Positions 44,029 to 52,335 of a stretch of 64,000 bases of DNA are shown here, one piece after another. This DNA is from Xanthostigma xanthostigma (taxonomy: Eukaryota; Arthropoda; Insecta; Raphidioptera; Raphidiidae): positions 42,434,401 through 42,498,400 of the forward strand of contig OY754465.1 of assembly GCA_963575645.1 (NCBI GenBank). Direction: 5' to 3'. The notes under the pieces are model-generated. The model had not been told where the DNA came from. It saw only the letters and a list, made by a program, of their open reading frames with translations, and ran no database searches. Position numbers and translations under genes: made by a program. Positions within the stretch are counted from its first letter, which is position 1, and each line of letters opens with the position of its first letter.

Positions 44029-44046
44029 TGGCGCCCGAGCAGGGAC
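44029..44046 (+). other. Primer binding site, tRNA-Lys type
   Basis: TGGCGCCCGAGCAGGGAC begins two bases after the 5' LTR. It matches the complement of the 3' end of animal tRNA-Lys(UUU) (TGGCGCCCGAACAGGGAC) at 17 of 18 positions. This shows that the first-strand start signal was kept when the coding part was replaced. Confidence 0.9.
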
Positions 44047-44188
44047 TGGACCTTGGAAATTATCCAGACTAACACCAAGTGACATTTTGGACATTTTAAT
44101 AATAATATCAATAATTATTATTAAATCAATATCAATCAATTAACTATAAATCGATGTGTTTATATATTATAAAATTTAAGTTATTAAA

Positions 44189-45039
44189 ATGACTACAAAA
44201 AGTGAAAAAAAAAAAGATCGTGCAAAACAAATTCAGGACAAATACCAGCAAGTACTAAGTAAATGATTTGTTAAGAGATGAGGTAAATAAATATTGTGTC
44301 GATTGCGATACAAAAGGAGCTCGTTGGGCATCGTGGAACATAGGTATGTTTTTATGTATACGATGTGCAGGAATGCATAGAAATCTCGGCGTTCATATTT
44401 TGAAAGTAAAATCAGTGAATCTGGATACATGGACATATTTCTCAACAAATGTACAATAGTCGTGTTTGGGCTGTTTACGAAGTAAATTTGCCCGACCATT
44501 TCCGTCGTCCTCAGAACGATTCTAGTTTAGAGTCATTTGTGCGCGCGAAATATGAACATAAATAGTATATCGCCAGAGAATGGGTGCCTCCGGCACTGCC
44601 AAAAGTAAATTGGGATAAAGAAGACGACAAATCCAGTGTCGAAAACGCGAAAGTTCAAAGCGAAGAAGAAAGTTTCTTTAATCAACCGACTCCGACCGAA
44701 AAAGAGGAGACGAAATTAACTGAAGATAGCATATTGGCATTATACGGCAATACTCCGATGCAACAAACCACATTTCAAGCAAATTACGCTCCGACAGGGG
44801 CAATTCCTGGCTTTCAAGTTCAGCAACAAGCATTTCAAGTTCCAGTTTATCCGACAAACTTGCAAGCTTCCTCGCAACCGCAGCAAGCTTTTCAAAACCA
44901 ATCGACATTTGTTTCGCCTCCTCAGAATCAATTTGTGATGGCTCAACAAACGATGCAATCTCAAAACTTCGCTCCTAATACGGGCGCAGCAGTGCCTAAT
45001 CCCTTTTACGCTAATCAACAAGCCCTGCAACAACAGTAA
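44189..45039 (+). pseudogene. Intron-less SMAP-type ArfGAP copy inside the LTR element
   Basis: The parent protein family (SMAP1/2) is an Arf GTPase-activating protein acting in clathrin-dependent membrane traffic. The copy starts with MTTKSEKKKDRAKQIQDKYQ, then a recognisable ArfGAP zinc finger: [38 protein letters not shown]. The four cysteines have the family spacing C-x2-C-x16-C-x2-C and the arginine of the GAP finger (HRNLG) is present. Next come LPDHFRRPQNDSSLESFV-like sequence and REWVPPALPKVNWDKED, as in SMAP proteins. The last 151 codons are a Gln/Pro-rich tail ending near an NPF motif (VPNPFYANQQ), which in the family binds EH domains. The whole is uninterrupted by introns, so it derives from messenger RNA. 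It is decayed, with several breaks, and is treated here as a fossil. It is not a working host gene. Confidence 0.85.
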
Positions 45040-45525
45040 CTAAGTAGATAGTCAATTGTTTGTGTAAATGTGCATTCTTATCGGGTGCATAAAGAATTTA
45101 AAGCGGAATTATGGACAGTCATAGTTCATAATTAAATTTTACTATGACGCGCTATGACTGTGCATAAATTGTGATATGATTTAGTTAAATTTTGTCTTTG
45201 AACATCTAAATGCACAGATCTTTATTTTATACTTTGCAGTAAATATAAACACAATTGTTTTTTTTTATAGTTGAAAATTCTTCGAACATTTTATATTGTT
45301 TTCAGTTGAAAAGATTGATTAACTAATTTTTTTTAATTGTTTTGAAATTTTTATGTTTTTTTTTAATATTTTATATAGTACGTGTAAACGAAGATTAGTA
45401 TTTTATTCAATGTGGTAAATCTTCGTAAAATTCCAGGTAGTACATAATTCTCATTTATTTAAGCGGTTCATCCTCCATGCATTTCTTTATTCTAAAATTG
45501 TTCGTATGAACCGCTGGGGGGGCTA
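45040..45525 (+). other. Non-coding internal part and polypurine tract of the LTR element
   Basis: After the cargo there is about 470 bp of AT-rich DNA which may be the 3' untranslated part of the captured messenger. It contains the hairpin-like pair ATGGACAGTCATAGTTCATA / TTACTATGACGCGCTATGAC. At 45511-45525 CCGCTGGGGGGGCTA stands directly before the 3' LTR and is the likely polypurine tract for second-strand priming. Confidence 0.7.
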
Positions 45526-46061
45526 TGTAACGATTCAAAACTTTTATATTACATTGTACGTAGTTTAGAGGTAATAATTAGAATTGGGTATTTACTGTAC
45601 TTGTCTATTTGTTTTGTCACGGCGCGTGTCAATTTTGGTTTTGGCATGTTGAACGACGCAGTGAAATAAAGAAAAAAATATGTTTTTTGTCTGAAAAAAG
45701 GCAGTAGGTTTTAAAAGGTTGAAATAGGATGTATTAAAAATAAGCTGTGAAAAAGTGTTGAAATATTTCTTTTAAATCACATCAGGGAGAATCTGGAGTA
45801 CTTGGTGATCTACCGATCCAAATTTCTTTCTGCATGTGTCGTTTAATTGATTATTTTTCACTTTGTCAATTCCAATCACATTAAAATATCAGAAATTTTC
45901 TGTGTGTACATTCTAAGATATCTTGTTCACAACAATTTTATAATAAAACATTCAAAATAAATATTTTAAATTGTTTATTAATTTTATTAAAATTTATTTT
46001 ATATTATATTACGAGACGATTACGTGAGCTTATCCGAAAAAGTCCAAAGTTAATCGTTTCA
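45526..46061 (+). repeat. 3' LTR, 536 bp
   Basis: Same sequence as the 5' LTR apart from one A fewer in an A run near position 45670. It is followed by GTTC, the duplicated target. Confidence 0.95.
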
Positions 46062-46065
46062 GTTC

Positions 46066-47080
46066 CACCATACATTGTTTTGTTATATCTCAAAGGAATT
46101 AGGTAGCGTTTTCGATGATAGCTCCCAGTCGGCTTGATTTTTTCCGACATCTTCAACAATGATCGTCATATTTCAACCAGTTTACTCAAAACATTAATTG
46201 AATTAGGTATATACATACCTAATCCTTTCTCTTGAATTACTTCGTCCATTGGTGAAAACCGTATGAAAATTCGCTCTATAGTTTTTGAGTGTATCGCGTT
46301 CAGGCAGACAGATAGTTATAATATGTAGTGATAAATTAATTGTAGATTATAGACGCTCAACAGCTCCTATGACGATTATATAAGCTTACTGTAAAAATTT
46401 ATTCACAATTCATTTTTCACACAACATTTATTGCTAGAAAATTGAGCTTCTAGCGGAAAAAATTCATTTTTAAACCGTATAACGTTTTTAATTTAATAAA
46501 TTTGTTGCTTTTTCGAATTTTCGTCTTTCGGATGTTTGTCGAATGGTCATAACCGTATATTGTCAAAGTACACTCGGTTAAGAAAGTTAGATTTAAAATA
46601 TGTAAAATATTTGAGACTTGTCGAAAAATAAACAGTTGGTAGAATAAATTATTTTATTCTTTGAATTTTCATCTCGACGAAAATGACATGCTCAAATACT
46701 AACACCGCAACTGTTTGTAGTTTATTAGATAACTGGATGCATAAATCCGTCCTACATTTATACCTAATGTAATATCAACTGCAAACATTAAGTTGGTACC
46801 TACCTTGCATACGTTTTGTTTCAGTTCAGGTAAACCAACCGCTCTCATCTTTCTCGAACCAGGTTGCTTGCTCTCTATCTAGATAGCGTCACTGTGAAGT
46901 AGGCAGGGTAGGCAGGGCTTGTGGGACAGACACACAAACTCACTTAGTCCATGAGCAGACTGTCGGATTTTCCATGTTTTGAATATCAGTATCTCAAAGC
47001 TAAACTGTATTAACTTCCAATCAGCAAATCTTACTGGACAGCAATTTTAAAACTGTAAAAACACATCGTGTAATATATTC
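46066..47080. other. Non-coding DNA with possible RTE-like piece
   Basis: About 46080-46330 contains CTTCGTCCATTGGTGAAAAC, CGTATGAAAATTCGCTCTAT and GCGTTCAGGCAGACAGATAG, which resembles an interspersed lepidopteran repeat on the - strand. The rest is unassigned; GTAGGCAGGGTAGGCAGGGC at 46900 is a short tandem repeat. Confidence 0.4.
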
Positions 47081-47084
47081 CCGA

Positions 47085-47770
47085 GTGGAAATTTGGATCG
47101 GGTCCAGATAAGGCTGGCCCTACTTATGGTCCGGTACGGATCGGGGCAATCGGATATAGGTTTTATAACGCACTTTCGGACAGAGATCGGAGTGGGCTAA
47201 CCTAATACGACTCCGATAGATTTACCTATTTCGGTACTGATAAGGGCAGTTCGATCAGGTCCTGAATAGCCTACCTGATAGGGTACGGATGAGAATGTTC
47301 GAATTGATGATATTAAAATCGGATAGCCTGATATGATCCTGATAAATTTATTAATAGGTATTCCTTATGTTTTGGCCAAAATGTAGTACCTACAGGTCTA
47401 TTTTCATAACATAAATAAACAAAATAGTCACTAGTACAAGATCCAAGTTTTATTATAATAAAATACTCTGATACGGTAAACCTGGTCCTGTTTTTACTTA
47501 ATATTTTGTAAGTCCGCTCCGATCCTAAACATAATTATCACAATAGATTTATGATGCGGCAAAACTGATAAGAACCAGATTAAAACTTGTACGGTTTGCT
47601 GTTCAAGGGCTGTTACATGGCTAATCGCCTCCAGTACTTTGTAATATGACCTTCTTTATTAAAACCTGGTCAGTACCGCATGTGGCTACCCTTAGTAGGA
47701 CCCGCCACTTTGAACCGGATCCGGAGCTGATCCTGGTAAGACTGGCCTGGCAGGGCTTTCTATTCGGGTT
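47085..47770. repeat. Motif-dense repeat with many GGATC / CCTGAT words
   Basis: Words such as GGATCGGGTCC, GGTCCGGTACGGATCGGG, CAGAGATCGGAGTGGGC, GATCAGGTCCTGAATAGCC, CCTGATAGGGTACGGATGAG, CCTGATATGATCCTGAT, CTCCGATCCTAA and CGGATCCGGAGCTGATCCTG recur irregularly on both strands. GGCTGGCCCTACTTA (left) and TGGCCTGGCAGGGC, TTAGTAGGACCCG (right) may be inverted ends. Clusters of subterminal motifs like this are typical of transposase binding arrays, but no transposase or clear target duplication is seen. Confidence 0.4.
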
Positions 47771-48630
47771 TTTGTTTCTTTACTCTTCAATAAATTCAAA
47801 ACAACTGCTTTTTATACCTTGTTACCACTATTTTTTACTATTGCCACGTGAAAGAGTACTACTAAAGTAATAGATTGTTCAAACAATATGTTTTTTTTTA
47901 ATGCAGTTAATACAGTTTAGCTTAGGTATACAAACAAATTAATGTGCCTGTGCGAGTTGGCATTGTGACAGAAAAATAGGGAGCCACAATATTGTTATTT
48001 TATTTACCCAGCCGAAGATTGAAAAAATACAACTTCAGGGGTTGCGGCAGGGTAAAGTCTAGATCCCCGTTATGATATTTAAAGTATTCATTGAGACCGA
48101 CATTTTTACATCAGTTTTATTTGATAACACAAGAAAGCACAAAATGCCCAAAAGTTAATATAAATATTCCATGATTCGACAGCATAAAGATGATAATTTA
48201 ATTATGGCTCCCTATTTGTTTGCCCCGTGTACATATAAATTATATACAACAGATATAGGGTGACCATTCGTCCCTGATTTTCCGGGATTGTCCTGAAGTA
48301 AAGGTCCGTATCCGATATTAATATATGTCCCGGAAAATATCCCGAATTAGATAATTCATCATACCATGTGAATATCATAATTAATATTCGATTCTATTTT
48401 ATTCACGCGTCTCTGCGTACATGATTATATTATGAAAGCATTCACTAAATAAATATTATATAAAATGAATATTTTTTTAAATATTTTCTGTTTTAAAATG
48501 ACACTCTAAAGGACTTTTTTCAAAAAAAAAAAAAACACGCACACGTATTTACGTGTGCTTTGCACGAAATGGACGCTCTCTGTCCCGCATTATATTACGA
48601 TAAAAATAGTCACCCTAAGCAGACAGGACC
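47771..48630. other. Non-coding DNA, nothing recognised
   Basis: No exon or named repeat family. Poly-A of 13 bases at 48520-48532. Confidence 0.35.
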
Positions 48631-48631
48631 A

Positions 48632-48971
48632 TATATTTAATAACTTCTATATTACTAGTGGCCGTAAGTGGAAGCGTGGTCTATGAAGTGAGACAGTAAA
48701 TGACTGTTTTCTATCTCTTCTTTTTACTTGACCCGTTGTGCGCAAGTGTCGTGTCTGTAGTGGAGCAATTAGTAAGTGGAATAGAGCAAGCCACCTCCCT
48801 TTCACAGCTTAGTTTCATGTGCGAACTGACGCTGCAACTGACGCGCATCTATTCACGGACATGCGCATGAGACTCAGAGTATAGTAACTGAGACAGGCGT
48901 ATAAATATCTACACCGTAGTGTTTAAGTCTTTCTCCCGATCTTTGCTAGCAATATAGAGGGTATTAAATAT
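48632..48971. mobile_element. 340-bp TIR element, relative of 37384-37787
   Basis: Ends ATATTTAATAACTTCTATAT, TACTAG and CTAGCAATATAGAGGGTATT, AAATAT are inverted. Inside: GGCCGTAAGTGGAAGCGTGG, CACGGACATGCGCATGAGAC. The relative at 37384 shares ends and these inner phrases in the other orientation. Confidence 0.65.
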
Positions 48972-49040
48972 ATGTATAGGACGACCACCTCATAAACACC
49001 ATTTGTATTCAATTCATATATTTGTCCTTTTTGTAGTAAC

Positions 49041-49054
49041 AGTTCGTTGGTACT
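49041..49054 (+). repeat. Target-site duplication, left
   Basis: AGTTCGTTGGTACT, repeated at 49632-49645, flanks the LINE fragment. Confidence 0.85.
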
Positions 49055-49631
49055 TTTTTTTTGTACGGAGGGGGAAATTCAAGTACGGACACCCAGGTAT
49101 TCCTTGGGTAGTGTGGGACCCGAAGCATTGCTCCATACCCACTAAAACCCCCTCCCTCGCGCTCTTTGTGTCCCCCCGCGGTACCGACCTCCAATCATTC
49201 CTTCGCGGGGGGAAGAGTTACGGCTCAGGGCCGTTTCCTTCTTAATTCTTCTGTCTTTAGGTCTTCCATAATTCTCACAGCAAGGTGACATCCGGCATTC
49301 CAGTCCTCCTGTGGGCGCAACATATTTGTGACAAAGTTGTCAACCGTCACCGGTGTTCAAGTTCTCTTCTCCAGCTTCTCCATGTGTTGAGTGAATCGGA
49401 TACACTGTATAAGAACATGTTCCGCAGTCTTCTCTTCTTCTAGACATACCGGGCATTCTGCACTCACCTCTATTCCAAATCTGTTCAGATATTGCTTAAA
49501 CCCCTCATGTTCAGACAGAATTTGGGTCAGGTGTAATTGAGCTCCTCGTGCCGTCTGTTAACCCAACCGTTCAGATCTCGGGTCAGTCAGTGAGTCCACC
49601 TTCCTTTGTCTGAGGCGTTCCATCTTCTCTG
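49055..49631 (-). mobile_element. 5'-truncated R1/Loa-like LINE end with target duplication
   Basis: On the - strand the copy encodes GAQLHLTQILSEHEGFKQYL, NRFGIEVSAECPVCLEEEKT, AEHVLIQCIRFTQHMEKLEK, the zinc-knuckle end typical for R1/Loa/I-group ORF2 proteins (C-x2-C-x7-H-x4-C: CPVC, H and C are all present). A stop follows, then a 3' untranslated part and a T run (A tail on the - strand) at 49054-49061. The 14-bp sequence AGTTCGTTGGTACT is found at 49041-49054 and again at 49632-49645 as a target-site duplication. RT and endonuclease are missing. Confidence 0.85.
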
Positions 49632-49645
49632 AGTTCGTTGGTACT
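49632..49645 (+). repeat. Target-site duplication, right
   Basis: AGTTCGTTGGTACT, identical to 49041-49054. Confidence 0.85.
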
Positions 49646-50392
49646 CTTTCATAGATAAAGACAGGACGTTTTATAAAAAGAGATATATGAATAACCAGGA
49701 GTAACTTCGAAAAAGAGAAGAATATATTTTTTGTATTCTTTGTTGCTTACGCAGATCGCATATTGAGTAAATAGGCAAGGAACAGTATCTAATTTATTTT
49801 CACCAAATGCAACGTTGACTCGCACTGACAAAGTTAGTGTATTCATTAAATGGGATATTTGACGGTGAGCTCTTCGTCTAACTTGGCTACCAACACTAGA
49901 CTACTAACAACTACACGAATACACGGGGACTCTTGTATACCATTGTATTAAGTATTAATAATATCACTAAAACTTTGCCGTATGTTAGGTACTTAAATTA
50001 ATAATAAACGACTTCTGCCAGCTTTCAGTCCCTAATGTGCTGACGCTCTGTGTTTGTTGTTCGAGAACTGTTCGCAACGGCGTTCGGCGACATGTCTCAT
50101 GGACGTACGCATCGTTTATCAATCTTATAATATACCAGGGCTGAGATTATTTACAGATTTATCGATTATTTTTCAAAATCTACTTTACGAGAACTGAATA
50201 AAATAATAACACTCTTTATTTGCAACATTCTTTCAAGGTCAACATTTTAACATTAATTTGCTATTGCGCTGGCCGCTCACAGATATTTTTTAAACACGTA
50301 ATTATTCGGTCCATTGTCTGACGCTCAGCGCACACAAACTCAACTTAAATCATCCACCAACTTCTTTAAATTGAAATAAACACTTAATTAAA
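49646..50392. other. Non-coding DNA, nothing recognised
   Basis: No gene or repeat family identified. Confidence 0.35.
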
Positions 50393-51145
50393 TTATGATT
50401 GAAAGATAATTTTATGACATTTAAGTTTTAAAAATGTTTTCCGACATAATATGTTCACCACGACTATAGCTTTGAGGAACCGCATTCGATCAGACCAATT
50501 TTGGACCACTTTTTCGAGTAATTCAGGCCTTATTTTATCAATAACACGAGTTATGTTGGCTTCCAAAGCGTCTATTGTTTCTGGTTTATCAGCATAAAAC
50601 AATGACTGATATACGGCAATTTTGCTTGTTTACATAGCCATTCAACCAGAAATGAGCTTCATCACCAAACACAATTTTTCTTCAAAAAAGGGAATCAACT
50701 TCAAGTTGTTCTACGGCCCAATCAGCAAACAAACGACGCTTATATTATGGTCAAGTGACTTTACTTCTTGAACCAGTTGAATCTTGTATGGGTGTAGACC
50801 AAGATCTTGACGCAAAATTTTCCATGTGGTGGATGCACAGATTTCAACTTGTGAACGTCGACGAATAGACAAATTTAGATCTTCATTAACACTGGCACTT
50901 ACAGCACCGATATTTTCTTCTGTACGTACAGTTCTTTGTCTTCTTTGTCTTGATGTTGTTTTCGCATCGAGTAGAGAAAATGTTGCCTGAAATCTATCGA
51001 TAGTTCGACGAATAAACTGCTCTGATGGACTATTATGTAAACCATAAATTTCACGAAGTGCTCTGTAAATTTGGCGAATAGAACCCTGATTTTTAAAATA
51101 AATTTCAACAATTTCTAAACGTTGTTGTGACGTGAGTCTTTCCAT
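50393..51145 (-). mobile_element. Internally deleted mariner-type transposon, copy A
   Basis: On the - strand the ATG at 51145 opens the transposase N-terminus: MERLTSQQRLEIVEIYFKNQ, SIRQIYRALREIYGLHNSPS, EQFIRRTIDRFQATFSLLDA (first helix-turn-helix), then RRRSQ...STTWKILRQDLGLHPYKIQL (second helix-turn-helix). A frameshift follows near 50711, after which FGDEAHFWLNGYVNKQN is readable in another frame; that keeps the first catalytic aspartate (GDEAHF). A deletion then removes the second and third catalytic residues and joins to FYADKPETIDALEANITRVI and DKIRPELLEKVVQNWSDRMR, the usual C-terminus. About 0.75 kb remains of an expected 1.2 kb. Terminal inverted repeats were not found by eye. Confidence 0.85.
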
Positions 51146-51439
51146 GATAATTTGTCAATGCTTACTGAACAGAAATGTCAAAACAACATGACTTCTATCT
51201 TCTGTCAAATCACACTTATCCCGATAGAAAGTTCTATGACTCTAAAAAAACACCCGATAGTTGCAGATTAAACAATCGGCCGACTAAACATTTTTTAGAC
51301 TCTGAAGATCACATAATTCGTGTTGAAACGTTGACTGCTAAACAATTTAGCGAACAAATATTATTAATCCTTTAATTTGCGTCCCATTCTCTTTTAGTAA
51401 ATAAGCTTCAAAGAAGGTCTTTTACGAAAATTAATAACA

Positions 51440-51930
51440 AAATCTAAAGCGACTACACACGGATAGCTTGAGCTGTTCATCGTCGAACAATAAACACGGA
51501 CCGCTTAAGCAGTCTGTCAATCGTTCGAGCAGACGTTTTCAACCGCTCGAGCTGCTCGCTTAAATCCGGTTGCAATATGGTTTTTGAGACAAATTTTTCC
51601 CTGTTCTGTCGCGTAGCCTATGGATAACCATACTCACGAGCAGTTAATATGCGTTGCAACAGCACAACGCATACATGACGAAATCTTCTGACCGCTCGGT
51701 ACGCTCGTGACTGCTCGGACGGTCGTGCGTATGTCAGTGGAATAGTTTCTATGGAAATGTGTAGTTCGTTATGCAGTCGATGCTTGAAGCAATCAGTTTG
51801 GACAGCTTGAAGCTCGTCTAATAGTAAAGAAAATAGTGATTTCTCGACACGCTAAGTACGATAGGGTCTATAAAGCTGCTCGAACTACTCGCTACATACG
51901 ACACACTGCTATAACCTTTTACCGAGTCAT
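51440..51930. repeat. Motif-dense repeat with many GCTCG / CGAGC words
   Basis: GCTTGAGCTGTTCATCGTCG, CAATCGTTCGAGCAGACG, CAACCGCTCGAGCTGCTCGC, CACGAGCAGT, GACCGCTCGGTACGCTCGTG, ACTGCTCGGACGGTCG, AGCTGCTCGAACTACTCGCT. The words occur on both strands through 490 bp. The outer parts CGACTACACACGGATAGC and AGTAGTTCGAGCAGC (right end inverted) are weakly similar. It looks like a non-autonomous DNA transposon with subterminal repeats. Confidence 0.45.
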
Positions 51931-51950
51931 TATAGTAGAAACTAGCTGTT

Positions 51951-52335
51951 CCCCGCGGCTCCGTACGCGATTGTGATTAAACACTGTAGCGACAACAGTC
52001 GTGGAGCCCTCGGTTATATATTATATCTCCGAAACGAAACGACTGGGCCGATTTTGACGGGACTTTCACTGACAGATAGCTGCTGTTATAAGAAGTAACT
52101 TAGGCTACTTTTATTTTATATATAGTATATAGCCCATAGCTCCACGACTGTTGTCGCTACCATTTTTCATCACAATCGTTGCGGGAAGCAGCTAGTATAA
52201 AATAGAAGTAGCCTAAGTTACTCCTTATAACATCAGATATCTGCCAGTGAAAATCTCGTCTAAATCGATCCAGTCGTTTCGGAGATTCTCCGGAACAAAC
52301 AGGCAAATAGGACAGATAAAAATTATTATTTTTTT
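51951..52335 (-). mobile_element. CTAGT-ended repeat (family D), outer copy split by an inner copy
   Basis: The outer copy lies on the - strand: its tail is 51951 to about 52012 (ACTAGCTGTTCCCCGCGGCT, CAACAGTCGTGGAGC) and its head part resumes at 52197 (TAGAAGTAGCCTAAGTTACT, GATATCTGCCAGTGAAAATC, CCAGTCGTTTCGGAGATTCT). The DNA between is a + strand copy of the same family. CTAGT at the tail and absence of terminal inverted repeats fit a Helitron-like element. No coding content. Confidence 0.6.
52013..52197 (+). mobile_element. Inner copy of family D, opposite orientation
   Basis: ATCTCCGAAACGAAACGACT, GACTTTCACTGACAGATAGC, GTAACTTAGGCTACTTTTAT, AGCCCATAGCTCCACGACTG, TTGTCGCTACCATTTTTCAT, CACAATCG and the end GCGGGAAGCAGCTAGT. 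All blocks recur inverted in the surrounding outer copy. Confidence 0.6.

Larger units (their letters stand above)
43490..46061 (+). mobile_element. LTR retroelement carrying a captured host SMAP-type ArfGAP gene
   Basis: The unit is bounded by two direct repeats (43490-44026 and 45526-46061), starting TGTAACGATT and ending AATCGTTTCA, and by the 4-bp target duplication GTTC (43486-43489 and 46062-46065). Two bases after the first repeat comes a primer binding site for tRNA-Lys; a run of G precedes the second repeat. The inside is only about 1.5 kb and shows no gag, protease, reverse transcriptase, integrase or env. It holds an intron-less copy of a host ArfGAP gene instead. The end structure and 4-bp duplication fit the Ty3/gypsy-type LTR order. 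As a structure it looks whole; its cargo is broken at several places. The two LTRs differ by eye only in one A-run length, so this insertion is very recent. It must have been moved by enzymes from another element. Confidence 0.9.

Noticed and set aside
44678-45033. Two antisense frames of 76 and 97 codons under the SMAP-like tail
   Set aside because: They are shadows of the Gln/Pro-rich sense frame.
43490-46061. A plain processed copy of SMAP made by LINE machinery
   Set aside because: No A tail or target duplication directly around the gene copy; instead paired LTRs, primer site, purine tract and a 4-bp duplication surround it.
49003-49245. 80-codon frame rich in Pro and Gly
   Set aside because: It lies over the 3' untranslated part of the R1/Loa-like LINE on the other strand and has no support of its own.
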